12,577 bases of DNA from CAZTLI01 sp964614375. Lineage in GTDB: Bacteria > Chloroflexota > Anaerolineae > Aggregatilineales > Phototrophicaceae. The notes below the pieces were generated by a model. The model did no database searches. It saw only the letters and a list, made by a program, of their open reading frames with translations, and was not told where the DNA came from. Both the position numbers and the translations under genes were made by a program. Below are positions 1 through 6,049 of the stretch, one piece after another. Location of the stretch: positions 1 to 12,577 of the forward strand of contig CAZTLI010000118.1 of assembly GCA_964614375.1 (NCBI GenBank). The letters are read 5' to 3'. Every line of letters starts with the position of its first letter. Position 1 is the first letter of the stretch.

Positions 1-2
1 GG

Positions 3-89
3 CGCGAAGCCGTGCAAGAGGTACTCAACGACCAATTGCAAGTGCTGCACAAACAACTCCGTAAAGACCGCGTGCTCAAGCCCATCTAA
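3..89 (+). CDS. C-terminal end of an unidentified protein (partial)
   Basis: An open frame enters from the left edge and stops at TAA 87-89, giving 28 residues that begin REAVQEVLND and end in RKDRVLKPI. The tail is charged and looks helical (alternating Gln, Leu, Lys and Arg), like the end of a soluble or coiled-coil protein. Too little remains to name a family. A good intrinsic terminator follows about 55 bases later on the same strand, which supports this being a real gene end rather than a chance frame. Confidence 0.55.
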   Translation, partial: REAVQEVLNDQLQVLHKQLRKDRVLKPI

Positions 90-124
90 TCCCCCATCAT
101 CGCTGTTTAAGGCACACAGCCACA

Positions 125-174
125 CGCAAACCATGACTTATAGACAGGCCCATAGTGGCCTGTTTTTGTTTGCG
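125..174 (+). terminator. Intrinsic terminator with nested outer dyad
   Basis: A perfect 7-bp stem ACAGGCC (144-150) / GGCCTGT (157-163) with a 6-base loop is followed by TTTTGTTT on the plus strand. An outer inverted repeat, CGCAAAC (125-131) / GTTTGCG (168-174), encloses it. The T-rich side lies on the plus strand, so it terminates the gene ending at 89. On the minus strand the stem could only act weakly for the propeller gene, because no T-run follows it there. Confidence 0.75.
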
Positions 175-193
175 CCGAATAACAGGCTGTGTA

Positions 194-1531
194 TTAGTCA
201 ATCGGTACAGGTCGCCAGATGTAAGGATAGGCGCTGGCAGGGCGATGAACAATACAGCGTTCGCCCGTCGCCGCTTCCACCAGATGCAGCCGATTGTTGA
301 TTTCAACAGCGACATAACGCCCATCCGGTGACCAGTCTGCTGAAATGCCCGAATCCGGTGATGCTTGCAGCGTTACGCCCGTCGCCAGATTCAGGATATA
401 GACGGGTTGGTCGCCCGTTGAGTCATCGCGTTCTTGATACAGGATGTATTGACTATCTGCCGACCAGGCGATGGGGAATGAAATCTGCTGATTGTGTGTC
501 AGGTTCACAAAGCCGCTGCCATCGACATTGATCACGCCGACATCCCAGACAGTGAATCCGAAGCCTGCATTGCCATCCAGTACAAATAGCAACCATTCAC
601 CATTGGGTGACCACAAAAGGTCTGACCCCCCCAGACCAGCAACTACACGTTGCGCTTCACCCTCAATCGCAGGAATCACAAATAAATTCTCCCGATAGGC
701 ATAGGCGATGCGGCTGTCATCGGGCGACCAGCGAGCAAATTCAACACTGGCGTTTTCAGTCAACGATGTGATAGCGCCATCTGCCGCAGTGATGCGATAC
801 AGGTCACGATTTATCAGCCGCACAGACTGCCCATCGTGCGACCATTCGATTTTGGCAGAATCCTGTACATCTTCAACAACGGTACGACTGTCACCTGTCG
901 TCGTATCAATAAACAGCACATCATAGCGGTTGTCACGACGAATAATCGCTGCGATTTGCGTACCATCCGGCGATAATGCCCATTCTGGAATGATATTGGA
1001 TTCGTGATTTACAAGTGTGACTGCTTCATCATCGCCCACTTGCCAGCGCCCCAACCACCAGCCATCAGCGACAGGCACGACCACGATCATCGTCTGGCTA
1101 TCTGGCAGCCATCGCCAATGTATCCCTCGATCATCATTGCGCGAGAAGGTGATAGTCGCCACCGCTTCGCCACCTGTGTTGAGAACTTGAATATGTTGTC
1201 TATCCCCGTCAACCTGCCTGTAGGTTAGCCATTGACTGTTGGGCGACCATGTAAGGCTGGTCGCAGGGAACGGGTATTCGGCGATATAATTTGGCTGTCC
1301 GGTGGCTTCATCGGTCAAATAGATGCCCGAATTCGATGCGAATGCCAGTTGATACCCGGCGCGCGTGCCGCAGTCCGGTGTTTGTGGCGCCTGCCGATAG
1401 AGCGCGATGGCGAGAGTAATGCTGATTATGACCAGCAAAAATCCACCCACCAGCGTCATGAACACGCGATTACGTGGCATAGTCTCATAGGGATTACCTT
1501 TGCGTTTTGCTTCTGTTTTTTCTATATTCAC
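194..1531 (-). CDS. Membrane-anchored PD40/TolB-type beta-propeller protein
   Basis: The 445-residue product has a basic, cytosolic N-terminus, one transmembrane segment (about residues 24-45) and a large extracytoplasmic domain. That domain carries at least eight repeats of the PD40/WD40-like type: LTWSPNSQW (93), WRWLPDSQ (139), EWALSPDGTQIA (183), IEWSHDGQ (228), ARWSPDDSRIAY (267), LLWSPNGEW (305), IAWSADSQYILY (354) and ADWSPDGRYVAV (398). Such propellers usually act as binding or scaffolding domains; no catalytic motif was seen. It starts at GTG 1531, only 5 bases after the stop of the flippase-like gene, so the two are probably co-transcribed. An internal ATG at 1480 (MPRNRVF) is an alternative start that keeps the TM segment. 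Ligand and role are unknown. Confidence 0.85.
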   Translation of the reverse strand: MNIEKTEAKRKGNPYETMPRNRVFMTLVGGFLLVIISITLAIALYRQAPQTPDCGTRAGYQLAFASNSGIYLTDEATGQPNYIAEYPFPATSLTWSPNSQWLTYRQVDGDRQHIQVLNTGGEAVATITFSRNDDRGIHWRWLPDSQTMIVVVPVADGWWLGRWQVGDDEAVTLVNHESNIIPEWALSPDGTQIAAIIRRDNRYDVLFIDTTTGDSRTVVEDVQDSAKIEWSHDGQSVRLINRDLYRITAADGAITSLTENASVEFARWSPDDSRIAYAYRENLFVIPAIEGEAQRVVAGLGGSDLLWSPNGEWLLFVLDGNAGFGFTVWDVGVINVDGSGFVNLTHNQQISFPIAWSADSQYILYQERDDSTGDQPVYILNLATGVTLQASPDSGISADWSPDGRYVAVEINNRLHLVEAATGERCIVHRPASAYPYIWRPVPID

Positions 1532-1536
1532 TGTGA

Positions 1537-2550
1537 TTACTCTGCTGAAACGTTCGTTTCCAATTCCCCTGCGTGGGTGATGGCAGACCAGCCCAATCCC
1601 TGGCGTGCCAGAAAGTAAAAGCCGACCAGCGTCACCGGCAGCCAGATGACGATATGCACGACGATGGCATAGGCGGCGGCGCGGTCCTGATCTAATCCTG
1701 TGGCGACGAGGATGGCGATAGCAAAAAATTCATAGACACCGACCATGCCGGGAGAGGCAGGCAGCAATCCCGCCAGATTCACCGTCCCGACGACCAGCAG
1801 CGCCACCGGATAGCCATAATCGAGGTTAAAAGCCCACATTACCATCCAATATACACCCGCTTCTATGCCCCATGTCACAAATGAACTGACAATCGTCCCC
1901 AGCAGATGCAGCGGAGTCCGCAACCCTTCCAGCCCAGCGATGATGTCTTCGCTCACATCGGTCACGATGTCGCTCAAGCGCCCCGGCAGCCGTTTGCTGA
2001 AGATTGTCACCAATCGTCGTAGTAAATTTGGTTGGGCGGCGAGGATAAAAAAGACCAGCATCGCCAGCAGAAATATCGGCGCGGCGACGTTCACAACAGT
2101 TTGCACATCCGCCGACTCAATATCAACCAGCAGGAGAGCCACAAAAATGAACGACAGCATCACCAGCCCATCAAACACACGCTCGACAATGACCGTCGTC
2201 GTGGCCCTGGCGACGGGCACATCATGATTGCGCGTCAGCAAGAAGATTCGCAGCACTTCGCCGGTACGGAAGGGATAGACATTGTTGCCCATATAGCCAA
2301 TCGCCACCAGCGGCGTCAACGCCCGCAGCGGCACAACCTGTATCGCCCGCAGCAAAAATTGCCAGCGCAGCGCGATGACCGTCACCGCAGCGAAATAGGT
2401 CACCGCGCCGATGATGAGCCACGCGACATTCACCTGCTGGATGTGGCCTATGAACTGCTCAGGGCTTAAATTGCGAAAGGCCAGCCACAAGAAGATGGCG
2501 CTGATGAGGATGCCAATTCCTACGGCGATGATGCGGCGATTGATGGTCAT
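1537..2550 (-). CDS. UPF0104 / LPG-synthase-TM-like membrane protein (flippase-like)
   Basis: This is a 337-residue polytopic membrane protein with about eight hydrophobic segments. It shows the signatures of the family that includes the TM domain of lysylphosphatidylglycerol synthase, YbhN and AglD: GYMGNNVYPFRTGEVLR (85-101), ERVFDG (123-128) and PASPGMVGVYEFF (264-276). Members are linked to lipid or glycolipid translocation or transfer; the soluble synthase domain of MprF is absent. I chose ATG 2550 (MTINRR) because the frame upstream, open to GTG 2628, encodes a non-hydrophobic, Cys-containing extension and overlaps a TGCTACAAT extended -10 at 2599-2607. It lies between the C39/TPR gene (about 100 bases upstream) and the propeller gene (5 bases downstream). 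Substrate is not deducible. Confidence 0.85.
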   Translation of the reverse strand: MTINRRIIAVGIGILISAIFLWLAFRNLSPEQFIGHIQQVNVAWLIIGAVTYFAAVTVIALRWQFLLRAIQVVPLRALTPLVAIGYMGNNVYPFRTGEVLRIFLLTRNHDVPVARATTTVIVERVFDGLVMLSFIFVALLLVDIESADVQTVVNVAAPIFLLAMLVFFILAAQPNLLRRLVTIFSKRLPGRLSDIVTDVSEDIIAGLEGLRTPLHLLGTIVSSFVTWGIEAGVYWMVMWAFNLDYGYPVALLVVGTVNLAGLLPASPGMVGVYEFFAIAILVATGLDQDRAAAYAIVVHIVIWLPVTLVGFYFLARQGLGWSAITHAGELETNVSAE

Positions 2551-2598
2551 AGTCGTCTGCTGGTCGATTGCTATCAAGGACAAAAATGGTGCAGCGGC

Positions 2599-2607
2599 AT
2601 TGTAGCA
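2599..2607 (-). promoter_or_regulatory. Candidate extended -10 promoter for the flippase-like gene
   Basis: The minus strand reads TGCTACAAT, matching the TGnTAnAAT extended -10 pattern. It would start RNA near 2592, about 40 bases before ATG 2550. No good -35 is seen. It suggests the flippase/propeller pair may have a promoter separate from the protease gene. Confidence 0.35.
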
Positions 2608-2649
2608 GGCCGTATAGTCCTTATACACCCTATATGTACCTGAGGCTTA

Positions 2650-3684
2650 CTAACCCGCTTGATTGGATTCTTCCAGCGTGGATAAAGCGGCACGAGCAGC
2701 GGTGAAATAAGGATTGCGAAACAGGGCAGCGCGATAATTGGCGGTGGCGCGTTCCAGATTGCCCATGCCTTCATAGGCACGTCCCGCATAATAATATAGT
2801 TCTTCGATGTGGGGCATATCCGCCAGCACCCCTTGCACCCGATGCAGCACATCGGCATAACGCCCAACCGCAAGATAGGCTTCAAACGGCGCGAATTCAT
2901 ACCACAATAAGCGCCACGGGACGCCCAGCGCCAGCGCCCGGTCAAATGTCGCCGCAGCGGTTGCATAATCGCCCAGCGCCACCTGCGCCACGCCCATGTT
3001 GAACAGTGTGAACGAGTCGGACTGTCCGCCAATGTGTTCGGCCTGTGCCTGTTCCAGCGTCCATCGGGCATTGGCAGTCACATCCCACTGTTCGCCCATG
3101 ATAGACCGGACTGTCGCTTCATCTTGGGGGTGATAGAGGACGATATAATCGTGGTTGAAATGTCGCCAGCGTGCCTCAAAGTCGGTAAAAGAGACCGCGT
3201 AACCCTCGCCATACGTGCCTGTGCCCAGCAGCGGGTCATAAAAATAGAGTGTCTGCGTCGCCAAATCGTACCCCATCAACACGCGATTATGGCTCATCCA
3301 GTTGTTCCAACCGCCGTTACCGTCGTAATAGGCATTTTCGACCAGCACCGGGAAACCGCCCGCGACCAGCGTCGTCAGCAGGTCAATTGTGCCGCCCGTC
3401 CGCACCACCGCGCCAAAACCCGCCTCCAGCGCGAATTCCGCCATTTCTTCCAGGCGCACGCTCACATCATCAGGATTGGGATTGAGGCGGTTGACGACAT
3501 CGGTATAACTGCCGCGCCAGCCAAAGTATGATAACTGCATGGTGAAAGCAGCGGCAGAACACCGATTAAAATCTTGCCAGATAGGAGTCAAACCTGTGAG
3601 GTGAACCTGGGCAGGGCGATTGTCCTGCGCGCGGGTTGGCACAACTAACATGAGCAGACAGAGTACAATGAGCAGTCGGGACAT
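2650..3684 (-). CDS. Secreted C39-like cysteine peptidase with C-terminal TPRs
   Basis: The product is 344 residues from ATG 3684. It begins with a clear signal peptide, MSRLLIVLCLLMLVVPTRAQ, with likely cleavage after TRA. Residues 35-185 look like a papain-fold C39_2 peptidase domain: NRCSAAAFTMQLSYFGW carries the likely nucleophile Cys42, SHNRVLMGYD the likely His132, and FYDPLLGTG the likely Asp150. The C-terminal part (about 223-330) holds TPR-like helical repeats (LFNMGVAQVALGDYATAAAT; YYYAGRAYEGMGNLERATAN). The frame is open to 3792, but the extra 36 residues would put a polar segment before the signal peptide and overlap a candidate promoter, so the inner ATG is preferred. It was probably a cell-surface or extracytoplasmic peptidase or peptide-binding protein. 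It lies upstream of the flippase-like and propeller genes on the same strand. Confidence 0.8.
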   Translation of the reverse strand: MSRLLIVLCLLMLVVPTRAQDNRPAQVHLTGLTPIWQDFNRCSAAAFTMQLSYFGWRGSYTDVVNRLNPNPDDVSVRLEEMAEFALEAGFGAVVRTGGTIDLLTTLVAGGFPVLVENAYYDGNGGWNNWMSHNRVLMGYDLATQTLYFYDPLLGTGTYGEGYAVSFTDFEARWRHFNHDYIVLYHPQDEATVRSIMGEQWDVTANARWTLEQAQAEHIGGQSDSFTLFNMGVAQVALGDYATAAATFDRALALGVPWRLLWYEFAPFEAYLAVGRYADVLHRVQGVLADMPHIEELYYYAGRAYEGMGNLERATANYRAALFRNPYFTAARAALSTLEESNQAG

Positions 3685-3727
3685 GACTCGGTGTTCGTGA
3701 ACGGGTAGATAATCCGGTATTGTGCTC

Positions 3728-3736
3728 ATTCTAACA
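3728..3736 (-). promoter_or_regulatory. Candidate extended -10 promoter for the C39/TPR gene
   Basis: The minus strand reads TGTTAGAAT, an extended -10 (TGn plus TAGAAT, five of six matches to TATAAT). RNA would begin near 3721, about 37 bases before ATG 3684, which would exclude the upstream in-frame ATG at 3729. There is no clear -35. Confidence 0.35.
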
Positions 3737-3823
3737 GGGTTCAACCCGCCTTTCCTGTGAGGATTGGCATATTCAATCCGGTTACATGACATAAAACCGC
3801 GAATGATTAAGGGAATCGTGTTG

Positions 3824-3843
3824 GGCAGCCACCGCCGGCTGCC
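3824..3843. repeat. Short GC-rich hairpin
   Basis: Perfect arms GGCAGCC (3824-3830) and GGCTGCC (3837-3843) enclose a 6-base loop. No T-run follows on either strand, so it is not a standard terminator. It lies between the reductase remnant and the C39/TPR gene. Role unknown. Confidence 0.5.
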
Positions 3844-3866
3844 GATTGCATGTCTGACACGGCGTA

Positions 3867-4056
3867 CTATCGTGAGCGATTGCGGATGCCGCCTATCTCA
3901 CGCATCGCGTGACAGTGCGGCGCAGTTCTCTGTGACTTGCTTTTCCGTCCGAAAAGCGGGAATGGGCAGGGACTTGCCGCCATGTGCCCATAACCACGCC
4001 AGCGCGCCCTGTGCTAATGGGCGGCTCTTGCGTCCTTCGCGCGCCTGGCGATTCAT
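3867..4056 (-). pseudogene. Aldo/keto reductase C-terminal remnant
   Basis: A 52-codon frame (ATG 4056 to TGA 3898) contains RPLAQGALAWLWA, then KSLPIPAFRTEKQ and VTENCAAL. This matches the C-terminal pattern of aldo/keto reductases (LAQGALAWLWAR...TIPIPGFRT..QV.EN..AL). The frame ends just where the family usually continues. A shifted frame over 3905-3867 gives MREIGGI, resembling the usual 'QM.EI' continuation, so a frameshift is likely. The catalytic Asp/Tyr/Lys/His tetrad and the barrel strands before the C-terminus are absent. I read it as a decayed gene. About 25-50 bases upstream in another frame, GGWPLA and SANDES resemble an AKR N-terminus, but that part overlaps a terminator tail and is uncertain. 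The whole interval 3685-4204 otherwise holds only short signals. Confidence 0.6.
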
Positions 4057-4099
4057 CGTTTGCGCTTAGCCAGCGGCTGGTGGCAAGAGGCCAGCCGCC

Positions 4100-4144
4100 A
4101 AAATAAAACAATCGGCCTGCGCCTGATAAATCGCTGACCGATTG
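4100..4144 (-). terminator. Intrinsic terminator after the SWIM gene
   Basis: On the minus strand CAATCGG (4144-4138) pairs with CCGATTG (4115-4109). An inner GCG/CGC pair lies inside a symmetric 3-base internal loop, and TTTTATTTT follows directly. It lies about 60 bases after the SWIM gene's stop codon, the right place to end that transcript. Confidence 0.65.
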
Positions 4145-4204
4145 GAGTACGTGTTTATGCCCTGTACGCGGGCGTCGTTTGTGTCGTAATAGGGTATGGC
4201 GTGT

Positions 4205-4711
4205 TTATTCGATCTCCGCGCGGGCGGTAGACGCCAGTTCGACCATACCGTCTAACATGCGTTCCATCGCCATATTGTGACTGCACACTTGATAACTCTT
4301 GAAGAAGGTGCAGGTGCATGTCCATTTATCGTTCTGGTAGGTGAGCTGATTGTCACGGTTGCGCCCCGCAAATAGGGCATCGAATGATTTAAACCGGATA
4401 CGATCGCGTTCTTCGGAATAGCGTTTGGCCTTTTTCACATCGCTGACGATATTCTGACCAGCGGCGTAAGGGGTTGGGTCGCGTTTGAGCATGGGCGTGA
4501 GCATTTTTTCCAGCGCCATGATATGCGGGCAAATCCCATAACTTTGAAAACCGGGACAGGTGCAGTGCCAGCCATCAGGCGCTAAAGAGGTGGTATAGGT
4601 GCTGTTATCCCCCCGAAATTCTACACTGAGGGCGTTGAAGGTGACGCGCTTGGGTTCTTCGGCGTATTCCTTCGCTTTCTGGATGCGGCTAATCATGGTC
4701 GCGTTATCCAT
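4205..4711 (-). CDS. Protein with two tandem SWIM-type zinc-binding motifs
   Basis: This 168-residue, probably cytosolic protein consists almost entirely of two similar halves. Each has a charged helix (RIQKAKEYAEEPKRVTF; DVKKAKRYSEERDRIRF), a short beta region and a CxC-x8-CxH motif. In the first half this is CTCPGFQSYGICPH (Cys50, Cys52, Cys61, His63); in the second, CTCTFFKSYQVCSH (Cys132, Cys134, Cys143, His145). Both are followed by a similar helix (MALEKML / MAMERML). SWIM domains bind zinc and mediate DNA or protein contacts; no helicase or transposase domain accompanies them here. ATG 4711 has a good site, GGAGAG, about 9 bases upstream. It has its own terminator downstream and an unusual leader upstream. 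Function unknown; DNA or RNA binding is inferred. Confidence 0.85.
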   Translation of the reverse strand: MDNATMISRIQKAKEYAEEPKRVTFNALSVEFRGDNSTYTTSLAPDGWHCTCPGFQSYGICPHIMALEKMLTPMLKRDPTPYAAGQNIVSDVKKAKRYSEERDRIRFKSFDALFAGRNRDNQLTYQNDKWTCTCTFFKSYQVCSHNMAMERMLDGMVELASTARAEIE

Positions 4712-4728
4712 TGCAAATTCTCTCCTCT

Positions 4729-4756
4729 CTGTCTAACGGGCGTTGTTTTACAGGTA
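4729..4756 (-). repeat. Second copy of the TACAGGTA / CTGTCTAA element pair
   Basis: Plus-strand CTGTCTAA (4729-4736) and TACAGGTA (4749-4756) recur exactly at 4854-4861 and 4862-4869. Each copy precedes a start codon on the minus strand: this one the SWIM gene, the other the 12-codon leader ORF. In each, CTGT and ACAG are complementary, so a small hairpin beside the Shine-Dalgarno site is possible. Confidence 0.5.
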
Positions 4757-4760
4757 TGCC

Positions 4761-4806
4761 AAAAAAAGAAACACGCGGATTCGCATAGGCGCAGAATCCG
4801 CGTGTT
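4761..4806 (-). terminator. Strong intrinsic terminator in the SWIM gene leader
   Basis: The arms AACACGCGGATTC (4770-4782) and GAATCCGCGTGTT (4794-4806) form a perfect 13-bp stem with an 11-base loop. On the minus strand it is followed by TC and seven T (4767-4761). The stem begins at the last two bases of the 12-codon ORF's stop codon. It lies upstream of the SWIM gene (start 4711), so it would either end a roughly 100-base small transcript or act as an attenuator. Confidence 0.85.
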
Positions 4807-4843
4807 AGTGGTTACGAACCATTTTCAGGTGACTTATTTTCAT
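4805..4843 (-). CDS. 12-codon leader ORF (MKISHLKMVRNH)
   Basis: The ORF runs from ATG 4843 to TAA 4807-4805 and encodes MKISHLKMVRNH. A very strong Shine-Dalgarno sequence, AGGGGGA (4855-4849), sits 5 bases before the ATG, and a near-consensus promoter lies just upstream. The stop codon merges with the left arm of the terminator hairpin, so a ribosome finishing the peptide would cover the base of the stem. No run of one amino acid codon is present, unlike classic amino-acid attenuators. It resembles a regulatory leader peptide for the SWIM gene. It could also be a small mRNA or sRNA that happens to contain a short frame. Confidence 0.55.
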   Translation of the reverse strand: MKISHLKMVRNH

Positions 4844-4852
4844 AGATGTCCC

Positions 4853-4867
4853 CCTGTCTAATACAGG
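4853..4867 (-). promoter_or_regulatory. Hairpin beside the leader ribosome-binding site
   Basis: CCTGT (4853-4857) and ACAGG (4863-4867) form a 5-bp dyad with a 5-base spacer, covering the predicted transcription start and touching the AGGGGGA ribosome site. It could be an operator or an RNA hairpin limiting leader translation. It is short, so caution is due. Confidence 0.35.
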
Positions 4868-4868
4868 T

Positions 4869-4897
4869 AGTTTAAGCCAATGTTAAAGGGCTGTCAA
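4869..4897 (-). promoter_or_regulatory. Near-consensus sigma70-type promoter
   Basis: On the minus strand TTGACA (4897-4892, a perfect -35) is followed after exactly 17 bases by TAAACT (4874-4869; four of six matches to TATAAT). RNA would start near 4862, directly before the leader ORF. The interval 4898-5010 holds nothing else that I recognise. Confidence 0.7.
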
Positions 4898-5010
4898 TCG
4901 AAGTTGGGCAGATTTAACATTTGATTTTTGTCATATTTGCGTTTGTCGATAGAAAGTGTCGCACAGGCGTGCGGATGACCTTACTGGCGGTGTTTACTGT
5001 GAATGCCGTT

Positions 5011-5019
5011 TGATACAAT
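5011..5019 (+). promoter_or_regulatory. Extended -10 promoter for the GNAT-moaB pair
   Basis: TGATACAAT fits the TGnTAnAAT extended -10 pattern; RNA would start near 5026, about 28 bases before ATG 5054. The -35 is weak (TGTTTA at the 17-base spacing). It is divergent from the SWIM leader promoter, with about 115 bases between them. Confidence 0.5.
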
Positions 5020-5053
5020 AGCCGGAGATTAGGGCGATGGCAAAGGATGGGTG

Positions 5054-5521
5054 ATGGATATTACAATTGCGCGTGCAGTGCCTGATGATGCCGAAACGCT
5101 GGTGTCAGTACAAATTCTGGCGTTCCATAACGACGCCAAAATCTATCCCGGCGTCGCCGAGGACGGCCCACCCGGTTATGATTCGGTGGTACACATGACA
5201 CAGCGCATCACAGAAGATGTGACCTATAAAATCCTCGCGGATGGGCAGTGTGTAGGCGGGATTATCCTGTTTCTGCAAGACGAAGGCCACTGGCATCTGG
5301 ATGTGCTCTTTGTCCATCCCGATTATCATCGGCGTGGTATCGGCAAACAGGCGCTGCACTTCATCGAAAAAGCGCATCCTGCGACGCGCTGGACCCTGCA
5401 TACGCCGCTGTATGCGACCTACAATCACCGTTTTTATGAGCAGGCGGGCTATGTCAATGTGGGCGAAGAAATGTTCGGTAACTTTGCCGTTATCGCCTAT
5501 GAGAAACGGATGGGGGCCTGA
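5054..5521 (+). CDS. GNAT-family N-acetyltransferase
   Basis: This 155-residue cytosolic enzyme would transfer an acetyl group from acetyl-CoA to an unknown amine. The key signature is motif A, LFVHPDYHRRGIGKQAL (85-101), with the Q/RxxGxG/A-type acetyl-CoA pyrophosphate-binding loop RRGIGK. Before it lies the beta4 strand GHWHLDV, and after it the motif-B-like NHRFYEQAGYVNVGEE (124-139). Length is typical of the family. ATG 5054 has AAGGA 6 bases upstream; an in-frame GTG lies directly before it at 5051. Its stop codon abuts the ATG of the MoaB-type gene with no gap, so the two are co-transcribed and probably translationally coupled. Substrate cannot be deduced. Confidence 0.88.
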   Translation: MDITIARAVPDDAETLVSVQILAFHNDAKIYPGVAEDGPPGYDSVVHMTQRITEDVTYKILADGQCVGGIILFLQDEGHWHLDVLFVHPDYHRRGIGKQALHFIEKAHPATRWTLHTPLYATYNHRFYEQAGYVNVGEEMFGNFAVIAYEKRMGA

Positions 5522-6034
5522 ATGAGCGCAGACGACCATCGGCAGCAGGCGGGCAGGGACGCCGTGACCGTGGCGATTGTCACAGTCAGCGATTCACGCA
5601 CGCCCGAAACGGACAAAAACAAACACTATATCGAGGCGCGCATGGCGGAACTGGGGCACATCGTCGCCGCCTATCGCCTGGTGAAAGACGAGCCGCATCA
5701 GGTCGCGCGCGTGCTGGACGAATTGGCGGGTATGCGCGAGGTGCAGTTGATTCTGTTCAATGGTGGCACGGGCATCTCCCCGCGTGACACAACCTATGAC
5801 GTGATTAGCCACAAATTGGAAAAAACCTTGCCCGGATTTGGCGAATTATTCCGCATGTTGAGCTATGAAGACATCGGTGCGGCGGCGATGATGAGTCGGG
5901 CGACGGCGGGTGTTTATCGACAGACATTTGTCGTGTCTATGCCGGGGAGCACCAATGCCGTCAAAACCGCGCTGGAAAAGCTCATCATCCCCGAAATTAA
6001 TCATCTCGCGTGGGAAATCAAACGCACATCGTAA
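5522..6034 (+). CDS. moaB: MoaB/Mog-type molybdopterin biosynthesis protein
   Basis: This 170-residue protein belongs to the MoCF-binding family, which binds molybdopterin and, in Mog/Cnx1G-type members, adenylates it before metal insertion. Seen in order: VAIVTVSDSRTPETD (17-31), ILFNGGTGISPRDTTYDVI (77-95) with the conserved GGTG and Asp, PGFGELFRMLSYEDIG (104-119), the MMSRATAG segment and the C-terminal SMPGSTNAVKTALEKLI (139-155). Length fits MoaB/MogA. The ATG directly follows the acetyltransferase stop codon, and the GGGGG at the end of that gene can serve as its ribosome site. No other cofactor genes lie in the window, so MoaB rather than Mog is a best guess. It converges with the hydrolase, leaving only 15 bases between the stop codons and no clear terminator. 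Confidence 0.9.
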   Translation: MSADDHRQQAGRDAVTVAIVTVSDSRTPETDKNKHYIEARMAELGHIVAAYRLVKDEPHQVARVLDELAGMREVQLILFNGGTGISPRDTTYDVISHKLEKTLPGFGELFRMLSYEDIGAAAMMSRATAGVYRQTFVVSMPGSTNAVKTALEKLIIPEINHLAWEIKRTS

Positions 6035-6049
6035 CGAATCGACGTTGAA

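Noticed and set aside
1232..1618. 128-codon plus-strand frame
   Set aside because: It is antisense to the propeller gene's N-terminus and the flippase gene's end; no start signal or motif.
2574..3071. 165-codon minus-strand frame inside the C39/TPR gene
   Set aside because: It overlaps the TPR part of the gene in another frame and gives a Trp/Arg-rich shadow with no family pattern.
3840..4105. Possible structured RNA (RNase P or tmRNA) in the gene-poor stretch
   Set aside because: The conserved cores of those RNAs are absent, and part of it translates to a reductase C-terminus instead.
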